Shown: positions 6,243-14,608, counted from the first letter of the stretch. The stretch: 22,183 nucleotides of DNA from CAYYGL01 sp964471235 (GCA_964471235.1 CAYYGL010000073.1:1-22183), one strand, 5' to 3'. The notes: generated from the letters alone by a model not told the origin. Made by a program: numbers and translations.

Positions 6243-8570
6243 TTAAATGACTGGGAAACCCCCACTCCATTGATATTCATCCAATTCCAACCCGACACCC
6301 GGTTTGTAGACGTGTTCGGATGTCTGAACCCAGTAACCACAAACCTCCTCTACATATTCAAGCTTTTGCAGGCGTTCAAAGATACTGCGAGGAATGTTCA
6401 CGATAAAGCGTTGAAGTCTCCGCATCAGTTCCCGGTTGGGTCCCTTATAGCGCAGATCATCGATCAGTTCTTTACTGTTATTTCCGGTTTTGGGATTAAC
6501 ATACCAGACCACGATACTCTCCTGGGCATCTTCAACAAGTTGAAAATCCATCGCCATTGAGCGGAAGCTGAAATCAAAATTTTGCGCATCTCTTACCAGG
6601 CGGTTGTAAAATTGTGGTTTATCAAACTCGTTTAATCTTGTGTAAAATTGCCGGAAATATGTTTTAAAAAGTTCCGGTGACAATTCCTCCACCGAATAGT
6701 TGCGTAAAATTTCCTTGCAGGCATCTTCTCCTTTTCTCAGCAGTCCTTTCGGCGCAGCTTTTGGAGGCAGGAAAACAATAACTTTTCCCTTTTCCCCTTT
6801 TGCAGCCAGTTTATTTTCCCGGTTACAGCGCCCGGCTGCCTGCGCTATTGAGTCAAAACCCGCCAGTGCCCGATACACCACCGGGAAGTCAATATCCACC
6901 CCGGCTTCCACCAACTGGGTGCTGATAACGCGAATTGGTTCATCTTTTCTGAGTTTTTCTTTGATTTCTGAGATCACCACGCTTCGTTCTTCGCCGCACA
7001 TCAAACCGGAAAGATGAACTGTATCCTCTGGCATCAGATCATACAAGGTGCGGCAGTCTTTCCGGGAATTAACAATACACAATACTTGTGAATGCTGAAC
7101 CAGTTGATCCCGGATTGTCTTCCATTCACCTCGGTTGTTCAAATCGGTTGGCAAGTGTAACTCGACACGGCTGAATTCTCGAGCTAAAGCTTCTGGGTCA
7201 TCGATAATAGGTCTGACATTCTCAATGCCCTGAAGCATGTTGGGTGGTGAACCAATCGCGCCTTCCAGAGAAGGTTGCGTTGCGGTCATTAAAACTACGG
7301 TTACCCCAAAAAATTCAACCAACCCCTGAAGCACAGAAAGTGTCGGCTTTAAAAACTCCGGTGGCAGCATTTGCACTTCATCTAAAATGATGACGCTATT
7401 GGCAATGTTGTGTAATTTTCGGCATGAAGAGGTTCGGGCGGCAAGTAAAGATTCAAACAACTGAACATTGGTGGTAACGATGATTGGCGCATCCCAATTC
7501 TCGCAAGCCAGTCGATTTTGGGCGGTTTCATGTTTTGGATCGAGGTTGCTGTGGTGTTCTACAACCTGATCTTCGCCAAAAAGAATCTGATTGTTTTTCT
7601 TCCGTTTAACGATTTCCTCTTCATCGTCGGTACCGTATTTGAATACTTTGGCAGTTTGTTCAATGATACTGGTGTAAGGAATGGTGACAATAATTCTGTC
7701 TTTGTTAAATATACGAGCATGCTCCAGGGCAAAAGCCATTGATGAAAGCGTCTTTCCTCCTCCCGTTGGTACAGTAAGTGAGAAAAATCCCGGTTCCAGT
7801 CGTGCTTTCTCTTCACACTGCTGACGAATTTGTTTTCGTTTCCTGTTGATAGACGTATCCGGTGCTTCCTTCTCTTTTTCTGCCATGTAGAAATCGAAAC
7901 GTTTTTTTAATTCCTCTAAAGACAGGTAGTTGCCCCGCATTGTGGTCTTTTCCGGCACCATAAAACGCTCTGTGTCAAGAAAATCTGCATCAACCAGACA
8001 GGAAAAGAGCATCCGAATCCAGAGATGCAATTGTTCTGTTGAAAGTTTTTGAGATGAGGAAAAAAGGGGCGGTGGGGATTTCGGTAAAGAGAGTTCCAGA
8101 TATTTACGTGCTTCCGGTTGTTTTTGAACAGCCTCCAAATCATCAGTGATTAACCCGTCCTTATACACTCTGTTCACCAAATCACCGCCAGTTTTGTCTG
8201 GCTGCCAGTCTGGTAAGCCCGCATGGTGCCCGGCAATTGGATAAGCCAAGATTCGGGATGGAGGTGTTTCTTTCCCTTTTTTCAACGCTAACACCGCACC
8301 AGCAGTGCTGTGGTTTGGTCTTCCGCCTTTTCCTTCGATATGGGCTTCCGGATCATAGCCACTTTTACGTTGCAGATATGTTTGCCATGCCGGATGAAAT
8401 TTACCCAAATCATGCCAATATCCAAGCACTTCCCCCCAATCCCGGCTACCAAATTTGTCTGCAAACTCCCCCGCCAGCCGGGCGACGGCTTGCAGGTGTT
8501 CCTCCAGGCTCTGAACACGCCAGGTACCATCTTCGTTTTGCAGCACATGTGCGAGGTTTCGGTATGCCAT
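6243..8570 (-). CDS. cas3: Cas3, HD nuclease-helicase effector (type I-C)
   Basis: This 775-residue protein has HD nuclease and helicase fused in one chain, the usual form in type I-C. HD-domain ligands are H25, H53-D54 (YWHDLGKF), H87 (NHSTAG) and H115-H116 (IAGHHAGLPD). The superfamily 2 helicase shows Walker A TVPTGGGKT (266-274), a DEVQ box (397-400), MTATQ (428-432) and motifs V-VI in STQLVEAGVDIDF and QAAGRCNRE (577-585). All key residues are intact, so it should be active. Cascade recruits it to unwind and degrade target DNA processively. It is the first gene of the operon; the ATG is preceded by GAGGTGAG. The coding sequence is poorer in G+C than cas4-cas1. Confidence 0.97.
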   Translation of the reverse strand: MAYRNLAHVLQNEDGTWRVQSLEEHLQAVARLAGEFADKFGSRDWGEVLGYWHDLGKFHPAWQTYLQRKSGYDPEAHIEGKGGRPNHSTAGAVLALKKGKETPPSRILAYPIAGHHAGLPDWQPDKTGGDLVNRVYKDGLITDDLEAVQKQPEARKYLELSLPKSPPPLFSSSQKLSTEQLHLWIRMLFSCLVDADFLDTERFMVPEKTTMRGNYLSLEELKKRFDFYMAEKEKEAPDTSINRKRKQIRQQCEEKARLEPGFFSLTVPTGGGKTLSSMAFALEHARIFNKDRIIVTIPYTSIIEQTAKVFKYGTDDEEEIVKRKKNNQILFGEDQVVEHHSNLDPKHETAQNRLACENWDAPIIVTTNVQLFESLLAARTSSCRKLHNIANSVIILDEVQMLPPEFLKPTLSVLQGLVEFFGVTVVLMTATQPSLEGAIGSPPNMLQGIENVRPIIDDPEALAREFSRVELHLPTDLNNRGEWKTIRDQLVQHSQVLCIVNSRKDCRTLYDLMPEDTVHLSGLMCGEERSVVISEIKEKLRKDEPIRVISTQLVEAGVDIDFPVVYRALAGFDSIAQAAGRCNRENKLAAKGEKGKVIVFLPPKAAPKGLLRKGEDACKEILRNYSVEELSPELFKTYFRQFYTRLNEFDKPQFYNRLVRDAQNFDFSFRSMAMDFQLVEDAQESIVVWYVNPKTGNNSKELIDDLRYKGPNRELMRRLQRFIVNIPRSIFERLQKLEYVEEVCGYWVQTSEHVYKPGVGLELDEYQWSGGFPVI

Positions 8571-8605
8571 CTTCTCACCTCATCATCAAGTTAACTTCTG
8601 TCTAA

Positions 8606-8638
8606 AATATACCCCACCCCCCTGACAATCCCGGTCAG
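8606..8638 (-). promoter_or_regulatory. Candidate cas operon promoter with overlapping operator
   Basis: Between the WYL regulator and cas3, the minus strand has a -10-like TATATT (8606-8611), which would give a leader of about 29 nt before the cas3 ATG. No good -35 lies at 17 nt. Instead a perfect inverted repeat CTGAC-N7-GTCAG (8622-8638) covers the -35 region, an arrangement typical of an operator. The adjacent WYL protein is the obvious candidate ligand, but this is inference. The rest of 8571-8750 shows no gene. Confidence 0.4.
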
Positions 8639-8750
8639 TAAAAATTCACATTCTAAAAAAATTCTCCGGGGAAGGACGCAAGGCGCAATTGAAAAACTGC
8701 TGTGTTTTCGTCGTGGCAACAAAACCTGTCCATCTGCTTCCCCTCCCCCA

Positions 8751-9668
8751 TTACTCCATTTCTCCGTATCTTTGCATCCCTTCCCGCAACATGCAGATGG
8801 CTTTTTCGCGCAGCGCCACCGGCTCTAAAATCTCTGCTTCCCCGCCAAACCCCAACAACCAGCGCAGCCATTGTATTTCCCCGTTGATGATGGTATCGAG
8901 AATCATACTATCGCCATCCTCCTGCATTTCATCCGGGGAAAAACGCCCATCATTTTTGACGATTTCTTTGGCAAGACCCGTAAAGCGGACGCGTATCCGT
9001 TGCGGTTTATCCACAATGATACCCAGGCTGCCTTTAAAATATTCTTGCGCATCAAATGGCCGGGGTTCAAAGGTTTCCTTCTCCACTCTCAGCTTTCTGA
9101 TCCGCGCCGCACGGTAAATTCGAAATTGCCCCCGCGCCGGGCTCCAGGCCACCAGGTACCAATTCCGCTCCCGATATGTTAACAGGTAAGGCTCAACTTT
9201 CAGGTTATGGGATAGTCTGCCGTCAAGATGCTGGTATTCAACTAATGTTACCCAACGGTGGGCATCAATTGACTCACGTAATCGACGGAAGACATGCCCC
9301 ATAACCGGAGTTTTGGGCCCGAAATCCAGCACGATTCCCGTTTCATCAACCGGGCTATCCATTAGTTTGTGAAGTACTCCATTCACCACATCCTCTAATT
9401 CTTCATCGAGGTGCAAGGGAAGGTTTTGAAGCGCAAGGGTGAGCACCAGTTGTTCGGCATAGGTTAACGCTAATTGAGGAAGCGGGTTCTCCTCAGCTAT
9501 ATAATACCCCCGATCATAGGACAATATGACCCCGGCTTCGCCCAATGCTTGAATATCACGGTAAATAGTTCGCTCGGTAACCCGGCACATTTGTGTTAAT
9601 TCGCAAACAGAGCGACGTTTCTCACGACACAACTTCCAGATTTTGAGAAGGCGGATAGACTTTTGCAT
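8751..9668 (-). CDS. HTH-WYL transcriptional regulator, probably of the cas operon
   Basis: This 305-residue protein has the classical order: an N-terminal winged helix-turn-helix (residues 1-58; TERTIYRDIQALGEAGV is the recognition part), then a WYL domain (about 125-200) with the signature W170-Y171-L172 in RERNWYLVAW and the arginine-rich FRIYRAARIRKLRV, then a WCX-type C-terminus. WYL domains sense ligands, probably nucleic acids or nucleotides, and such proteins often regulate CRISPR-Cas and other defence loci. The ATG at 9668 is preferred because GGAG lies 6 nt upstream and the HTH starts at once; a TTG further up would add 28 hydrophobic, atypical residues. It sits 180 nt upstream of cas3 on the same strand. 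Confidence 0.9.
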   Translation of the reverse strand: MQKSIRLLKIWKLCREKRRSVCELTQMCRVTERTIYRDIQALGEAGVILSYDRGYYIAEENPLPQLALTYAEQLVLTLALQNLPLHLDEELEDVVNGVLHKLMDSPVDETGIVLDFGPKTPVMGHVFRRLRESIDAHRWVTLVEYQHLDGRLSHNLKVEPYLLTYRERNWYLVAWSPARGQFRIYRAARIRKLRVEKETFEPRPFDAQEYFKGSLGIIVDKPQRIRVRFTGLAKEIVKNDGRFSPDEMQEDGDSMILDTIINGEIQWLRWLLGFGGEAEILEPVALREKAICMLREGMQRYGEME

Positions 9669-9903
9669 GGAAATCTCCAGGGTATGCAACATGGGTTGAT
9701 TTTTGGCAAAGAAAAGAGTACTCACAAGAATTGAAATCGTCACAAGGAACAATGCCGATGCGAATCCACTCTTTTTTGAAAAAAATCGTGTGGAATTGAG
9801 ATATTAAGATAAGAGTTATGAAGAGTTGAAGCAAGTTGTGATAAATTAATGAATTTACTAACAAGTAACTCCAGTACTATCCGAAAAGAGCGAACTCCAG
9901 GGT
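9669..9903. other. AT-rich gap upstream of the WYL regulator
   Basis: These 235 bases separate the glycan locus from the WYL gene and hold no credible gene. CTGGAGTT occurs twice on the minus strand just after the glycosyltransferase stop (9862-9901). A weak promoter-like pair (TTGCTT, 17 nt, TATCTT on the minus strand, about 9806-9834) could drive the WYL gene. T6/A6 tracts at 9771-9783 form a short AT-only palindrome. I see no clear Rho-independent terminator. Confidence 0.4.
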
Positions 9904-11112
9904 TCAGGCAAGATTCCGGATTTTCGATTCCTGCTTTGCCGAAGATGGGACTTCCAGGGAAAGTTGCTCAGCCCACAGCATCTCCCGTATAACTTTTAGA
10001 TGTTCCCGTGCGGAAGTATCCCAGGAGAAGCAGCGCACCCGGGCATATCCCCGACGAATCAGTTTTTGTCGCAAGGCGTTATCTGTCAGCACTCGCAACA
10101 TCCCCTCTGCCATAGAATCCGGGTTTTTCGGATTTACATAATAAACCGCGCTGCCGCATACCTCCGGTAAACTGGCGGCAAAAGAGGCGACCACCGGGCA
10201 ATCGTGCGCCATCGCCTCCAGGGGCGGCAATCCGAAGCCCTCGTAAAGCGAGGGGAATACGAATAAAGAGGCGTTCCGGTACAACGCTTCCATTTCCCTG
10301 TTTTCCACATACCCAAGGAGCATAATCCGCTCATCCGTCAATACATCAGCTGGGAGTCTGCCGCTGCGGATTTCCTTCTCAATGTGCTCTTCACCATCCC
10401 CCACGATAACCAATCGGTGAGGAATACGCTCCTGTAACAACCGAAATGCCTCTATCAGGGCAGTGATGTTTTTCATGGGGCAAATTCTGCCGACATACAA
10501 GATGTAGGGCGTGAGTAAACGGTTATCTATCTTCCCCGGCGATTCCTTATTCAGTGGTGCGCCGTTATAAATCACCCGGATGCGCTCCCCGGGGATATTA
10601 TAAATTTCCTGTAACAACTTTCGGGTATGCTGCGACGGGGTGATGATCCGGCTGGCATAGCGCAATGCAAACTTCATCAAATATTTAAAATAGGGATATT
10701 GCTTCTTGTGGTATTGTTTAAACAATAAGGGTATCACATCGTGGATAGTGATGATCTGCTGGCGGCGAAAAAAGTTTACTACCAATTGGCTGGTGTTGAA
10801 TAGTAGCACCTTGCGATGTTTCAGGGAAAGGTAGTTGGCGAACAACAACCGCAGCAAGTGCCCGGGGAACTTATAGTCGGGGGAGAGCCATTTTCCCACC
10901 CAGCGCACTTGAAAATTTTCCGGAAAGGCAAATTCCCGAAAATGCTTTCGGGCATTTTTGTTCAGATATACCAGAAATTGGATTTCACTCTCCTGCACGG
11001 TGAGCGCTTTCACCAGATTCAGGGCATATACCCCGATGCCGCTCATCCGTTTTCCAATATTGGTAGCGTTAATGATAACAGTGTTGTGCTGTTGGACTGG
11101 TGTTGATTCCAT
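9904..11112 (-). CDS. GT4-family glycosyltransferase
   Basis: This 402-residue GT-B enzyme has a glycosyltransferase-4-like N-terminal domain (TNIGKRMSGIGVYALNLVKA, residues 18-36) and a group 1 catalytic C-terminal domain (about 200-370). The latter has YVGRICPMKNITALIEAF and the nucleotide-sugar-binding E-x7-E motif (E291 and E299 in YEGFGLPPLEA). Such enzymes transfer a sugar, usually with retention, from a nucleotide donor to a growing surface glycan at the inner face of the cytoplasmic membrane. Donor and acceptor cannot be read from sequence. The ATG has AGGGGAA upstream. It is the last gene of the polysaccharide locus but lies 427 nt beyond the ABC ATPase, so it may have its own promoter. 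Confidence 0.93.
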   Translation of the reverse strand: MESTPVQQHNTVIINATNIGKRMSGIGVYALNLVKALTVQESEIQFLVYLNKNARKHFREFAFPENFQVRWVGKWLSPDYKFPGHLLRLLFANYLSLKHRKVLLFNTSQLVVNFFRRQQIITIHDVIPLLFKQYHKKQYPYFKYLMKFALRYASRIITPSQHTRKLLQEIYNIPGERIRVIYNGAPLNKESPGKIDNRLLTPYILYVGRICPMKNITALIEAFRLLQERIPHRLVIVGDGEEHIEKEIRSGRLPADVLTDERIMLLGYVENREMEALYRNASLFVFPSLYEGFGLPPLEAMAHDCPVVASFAASLPEVCGSAVYYVNPKNPDSMAEGMLRVLTDNALRQKLIRRGYARVRCFSWDTSAREHLKVIREMLWAEQLSLEVPSSAKQESKIRNLA

Positions 11113-11539
11113 ATTTTTCCCCTGGTGCGTTTGGGTTGAGATGCGGAGAAGTATCCGGTGTTCAGTGTTCAGTGAGTCAGTAACTCAGTATTCAGTGAGT
11201 CAATGGGGCAGTACTCACCGGATGAGGTGGAGGTAGTTCCGCCTGTGCCAAGGACAACCTCACCACGTTGTGGCGGCACTCCTTTGGAGGCGGGGCATTT
11301 CTTCCCCTCAATCTCGTCCCACGAATAAGACTGATGACGTTTTATTTAAACGCGGATGAGCGCGGACTTAGCTTCCGATATAAAAAGCGCTGCGAATCCC
11401 ACAATCATGCCGGGAATGTGAATTCCTCGTTTTCTTCCACCGGTTGTTGAAGGAATTCACATTTCTCCAAAATCTTCGTATCTTATTTTTTCTATTGCCC
11501 TATACCCGAATCATTTCCCCGTACGCCGGTTCTCCCTCC
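11113..11539. other. 427-nt intergenic region rich in small repeats
   Basis: No convincing gene: a 60-codon plus-strand ORF (11268-11450) ends in the loop of an inverted repeat and has no recognisable content. The region holds a 12-nt direct repeat TTCAGTGAGTCA (11168-11179, 11191-11202) within degenerate CAGT-rich sequence, short hairpins near 11262-11300 (CCAC-GTT-GTGG, CTCC-TTT-GGAG), two CGCGGA units 10 nt apart (11351-11366), and a long inverted repeat at 11415-11463. Confidence 0.6.
11415..11463. repeat. 13-bp perfect inverted repeat, 23-nt loop
   Basis: AATGTGAATTCCT (11415-11427) is the exact reverse complement of AGGAATTCACATT (11451-11463). As RNA it would be a stable stem-loop on either strand. 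No run of T follows either side, so it does not look like an ordinary terminator. It could be a miniature mobile element or a paired binding site; its nature is unknown. Confidence 0.7.
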
Positions 11540-12283
11540 TTATGCAGCCCCCTGCATGGCACGGTAAGCGGCGGCTACTTCCGCCGGGTCTCCATCCATG
11601 GCAATTTTCCCTTTGTCTAACCAGATAATTCGGTTGCACTGGGTAATCAAAAAATCAAGGTTATGGGAAACAAAAACGGTGGTGCTGCCTTCTTGCATAA
11701 GACGCTGCATCCTCAGCAGGCACTTGCGCATAAAAAACTCATCCCCTACTCCGAAAACTTCATCCACCAATAACACTTCCGGCTGAACGTCGGTGGCAAT
11801 GGCAAACGCCAGGCGGGCATACATTCCCGATGAATAATTCTTCACCGGTTCATCAATAAAATCGCCCAACTCGGAAAACCGGAGAATGCCGTCCATGCGG
11901 GCATCAATCTCCGCCTTGCTATACCCCAGTAAAATACCCGCCAGATAACAATTTTCCCTGCCCGACAAATCCGGCTGAAACCCGATACCCAGTTCCAGTA
12001 AGGGCATGACATGGCGGTGAGGATGCACAAAAACCTTACCTTTTTGCGGCGTTATCACCCGGGAAAACACCCGCAGCAAGGTGGATTTCCCGGCGCCATT
12101 CCGACCGATGATGCCCACGTTTTCCCCTTGGCGGATGGTCAGCGAGACATCTACCAGAGCGTGAATTTTTTGGCGGGGCTGCCGCTTTAGCATTGCTGCC
12201 GCCCGCTGCTTTAAACTCCGCTGGTGAATGGCATGCCGCTCAAATTCGACGCCTACTTTATCTAATTGAAAAATCGGTTCCAT
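11540..12283 (-). CDS. ABC transporter ATPase of polysaccharide exporter (Wzt/KpsT/TagH family)
   Basis: This 247-residue ATPase has Walker A GRNGAGKST (60-68), signature YSSGM (150-154), Walker B LLVDE (171-175) and H-loop H207 in FVSHN. The sequence HALVDVSLTIRQGENVGIIG and the segment LELGIGFQPDLSGRENCYLA are typical of ATPases that drive export of O-antigen, capsule or teichoic acid. It should pair with the ABC-2 permease encoded next upstream. It ends soon after the ATPase core, so it lacks the C-terminal carbohydrate-binding domain of O-antigen Wzt proteins that recognise modified chain ends. Only a weak ribosome-binding site is visible, and 175 nt separate it from the permease gene. 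Confidence 0.94.
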   Translation of the reverse strand: MEPIFQLDKVGVEFERHAIHQRSLKQRAAAMLKRQPRQKIHALVDVSLTIRQGENVGIIGRNGAGKSTLLRVFSRVITPQKGKVFVHPHRHVMPLLELGIGFQPDLSGRENCYLAGILLGYSKAEIDARMDGILRFSELGDFIDEPVKNYSSGMYARLAFAIATDVQPEVLLVDEVFGVGDEFFMRKCLLRMQRLMQEGSTTVFVSHNLDFLITQCNRIIWLDKGKIAMDGDPAEVAAAYRAMQGAA

Positions 12284-12458
12284 AGATGCTTTTTAGATTT
12301 TAAGATGACTGATTCAGACGATTGGTGAATGTTCCGTGTTTCGTATTCCGTATATCGGGAGAATTCCAACGCACCACGAATCACGAAACCACATTACTCC
12401 ACAGCAAAAGAGGCAATTACGTGTTACGTTTTACGTTTCAGATTTCACGTTTCACTCT
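12284..12458. repeat. Degenerate CGT/ACG micro-repeat region
   Basis: The 175-nt gap between permease and ATPase genes contains units resembling TTACGTTT and TTTCACGT at 12421-12453, a similar cluster CCGTGTTTCGTATTCCGTAT at 12332-12351, and an inverted counterpart CACGAATCACGAAAC at 12375-12389. The sequence looks like slippage-generated low-complexity DNA rather than a gene. It interrupts two genes whose products should form one complex. Confidence 0.5.
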
Positions 12459-13223
12459 CTACAGATAAAAAAAGAACCTCCCCCGGTAGCGCTGCATGAT
12501 GACATATCCGACAATCAGGAAAAACAGACTAACGCTAACGGAGACCAGCCAGTCAATACTGCCGGGAAAAGCCGCTTCATACATCGGTTTCTGAAACAAT
12601 GCGGCGAAATAGGTGATGGGATGCCACTTCATCAACCGCGCCTGAAGCGAGTGGGGATCAAACAAGTTCGCTTTAAATAAGATGGGCGAGGAAAAGAACA
12701 CCAGCGTAAGCGACATTTGAATCAATGGTTTAATATCCCGGAAAAAAGTATAAAGCACCGCGCTTAGCATTCCCACCCCCAGTCCCAAAAGTGCCCAGGG
12801 GATGATGATTGCCGGTAAGATAATAATGTGATAGCTCCAGTTCTCTTTCAGGAACAGAAAAATCACAAATACGACGGTGAGAGAAAACAGAAACTCCACA
12901 GTGGCAATGATCCAGCGGGTGATTGGAAAGGCAGAAGGAGACACATACATTTTTTTCAGCAACCAGTCGCCGCCCACCACCGAATCCATACAGGTATTCA
13001 CGATTTTCTCAAAATAGCGCCAGGGCACCAGAGCGCTGAACAGGAACACTGCATAATCGCTGATATTCATCCGGTTGACCACTGAAAATACGAAGCTGAG
13101 AATCAGTAAATACATTGCCGGTTCCAGAAAATTCCACATAAACCCCAATGCGGTATAGCGATATTTCAATTTTAATTGACTGCGGGCATAAAACCAGGTA
13201 AACCGCCAGGAGATTAGGTCCAT
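12459..13223 (-). CDS. ABC-2 type polysaccharide export permease (Wzm/KpsM/TagG family)
   Basis: This 254-residue protein has about six hydrophobic segments, at roughly residues 30-50, 58-72, 104-126, 132-158, 168-185 and 225-245. Its N-terminus (FYARSQLKLKYRYTALGFMW, then NFLEPAMYLLILSFVFS) is characteristic of ABC-2 exporters of lipid-linked polysaccharides. A permease dimer with two copies of the neighbouring ATPase would carry the finished glycan across the cytoplasmic membrane. The ATG is preceded by CGGAGGA at 4-5 nt and overlaps the end of the methyltransferase gene by 10 nt, so the two are translated together. Confidence 0.94.
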   Translation of the reverse strand: MDLISWRFTWFYARSQLKLKYRYTALGFMWNFLEPAMYLLILSFVFSVVNRMNISDYAVFLFSALVPWRYFEKIVNTCMDSVVGGDWLLKKMYVSPSAFPITRWIIATVEFLFSLTVVFVIFLFLKENWSYHIIILPAIIIPWALLGLGVGMLSAVLYTFFRDIKPLIQMSLTLVFFSSPILFKANLFDPHSLQARLMKWHPITYFAALFQKPMYEAAFPGSIDWLVSVSVSLFFLIVGYVIMQRYRGRFFFYL

Positions 13224-14608
13224 GATTCCTCCGCATCGTGTTCATAATTAATTTTATCACGCTTTCGGTCGGTTTTTTCCGGGGCAGCAAGCGGTTGAGA
13301 GGTAATTCGCACCTCCCCAAGCCGAAAATCGCCGCCGGTTCGATGAGCTAACACAGCATAACAATAATCATCCGACAGCGGGGCGGTCAGGGAGACGGTG
13401 ACATTTGTTCGATTGTCCAGAACAACCTTCTCTTCCGTCACACATTCCACTTTGTCAGATTTCAAAGTTGCATACCGGTGAATTTTCACTGTTAGCTCCG
13501 CGGGATCAGATGCCAGAGATGTCGCCCCGGTGATTTCAACAGAAAAAGTGCGTTTTCCACTGCCCAGCCAAAAATAATCGCTGTGAAAGATGGTAGGATC
13601 ATCCCCGTCAGGCGGATCGGTATCGTCCCGGAAAAAATCAGCATGATCCTGGAAGAAACGTGAAATGCCCCGGGGCAATGAGGAGAACGGATTGATACTA
13701 AGGGTTGCCTTTTCCACCCAGGCGCGATATTCATCCGCCCTGACATCCAGAAACGCTTTGGCAGAAGTGAAACCCGGAAAGCGTAAATCATTGCGAGGGC
13801 TATCCTCTTCCTTGCGAAGAATAAACAAGATGGATGTGAACGGATATTTCCCACGGAGCAACTGGATATGGGGGGGCTGTGCTCCAACCGGATGATTTTG
13901 CAGACTCTCCCCGGAATAAACAAGCTGATGGATGTTGCCTGGCAGGGGTTGATTGGCAGCGTGATGGGTAATTTCCAGATGGGGATGGGCAACAAGAGTC
14001 AGCGGGCACTCTTCCAGTAAGTGGCGCAGGTAGTCGGCGGCGAAGATATAGTTATGGGGATCTTTTATGGTCTCATCTCCGAAATGAAATTCGGTAGTGA
14101 ATACATAAATGCTGCCTTCATTCAACACCCGGTATACCTCCCGGAAATGTTGTAAGAAGTCCTGGTATTCCCCGATATGCTCGATAGCGCAGGAAGAGTA
14201 ACAGAAATCAAAAGCGTTATCCGGGAATTCCAGGTAACGCATATCCATTCGCTGTGCTTCCAGCTTGCGGTTATCCACCGGGAAAGGTTTGGAAGACCGG
14301 ATGAATTCATTGGGATCGCCGGTTCTTGCAGTATCCCAGGATGTATCCTCTTCATACAGATCGGTCACGATCAATTTATTGATGTGACGGGCAATGGAAT
14401 AAAGCACCCGTTCATTCCCCCCACCCAGGGACAATCCCATTGCATCCGGTGTAAGGAAGCCCTGTTTTTGCAGGGTGTGGAAAATCATCGCAAATTCCCA
14501 CTGCTTGCGATGAAACCGCGCCGGCTCTTGCAATTCCTGGTCAATTACTCGTTGGAGTTCCGCGTCGAACCAATCGGCGGCGTCACATATTTTGCTATAG
14601 GTTTGCAT
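13214..14608 (-). CDS. SAM-dependent methyltransferase with a C-terminal beta-rich extension
   Basis: This 464-residue protein has a class I SAM-methyltransferase domain at about residues 30-270. The glycine-rich cofactor loop is GLSLGGGNERVLYSIA (58-73), the post-I acidic strand ends in LIVTDLYE, and FPDNAFDFCYSSCAIEHIG (128-146) and EVYRVLNEGSIYVF (157-170) are typical of Methyltransf_11-like enzymes. Residues about 340-440 form a predicted beta-rich module (FSVEITGATSL, AELTVKIHRYA, TNVTVSLTAPLSDDYCYAVL) that I do not recognise and that could bind a glycan. The context suggests methylation of a sugar in the exported polysaccharide. The ATG has GAGGA upstream. A 94-nt gap separates it from the GT9 gene, and it overlaps the permease gene. 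Confidence 0.85.
   Translation of the reverse strand: MQTYSKICDAADWFDAELQRVIDQELQEPARFHRKQWEFAMIFHTLQKQGFLTPDAMGLSLGGGNERVLYSIARHINKLIVTDLYEEDTSWDTARTGDPNEFIRSSKPFPVDNRKLEAQRMDMRYLEFPDNAFDFCYSSCAIEHIGEYQDFLQHFREVYRVLNEGSIYVFTTEFHFGDETIKDPHNYIFAADYLRHLLEECPLTLVAHPHLEITHHAANQPLPGNIHQLVYSGESLQNHPVGAQPPHIQLLRGKYPFTSILFILRKEEDSPRNDLRFPGFTSAKAFLDVRADEYRAWVEKATLSINPFSSLPRGISRFFQDHADFFRDDTDPPDGDDPTIFHSDYFWLGSGKRTFSVEITGATSLASDPAELTVKIHRYATLKSDKVECVTEEKVVLDNRTNVTVSLTAPLSDDYCYAVLAHRTGGDFRLGEVRITSQPLAAPEKTDRKRDKINYEHDAEESWT

Noticed and set aside
9669..9752. TTG-started extension of the WYL regulator by 28 residues
   Set aside because: No ribosome-binding site, hydrophobic content unlike the family; the ATG at 9668 has GGAG at 6 nt and starts the HTH.
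11268..11450. 60-codon plus-strand ORF in the gap after the GT4 gene
   Set aside because: Crosses repeat-like DNA, ends in the loop of an inverted repeat, and has no family or codon signal.
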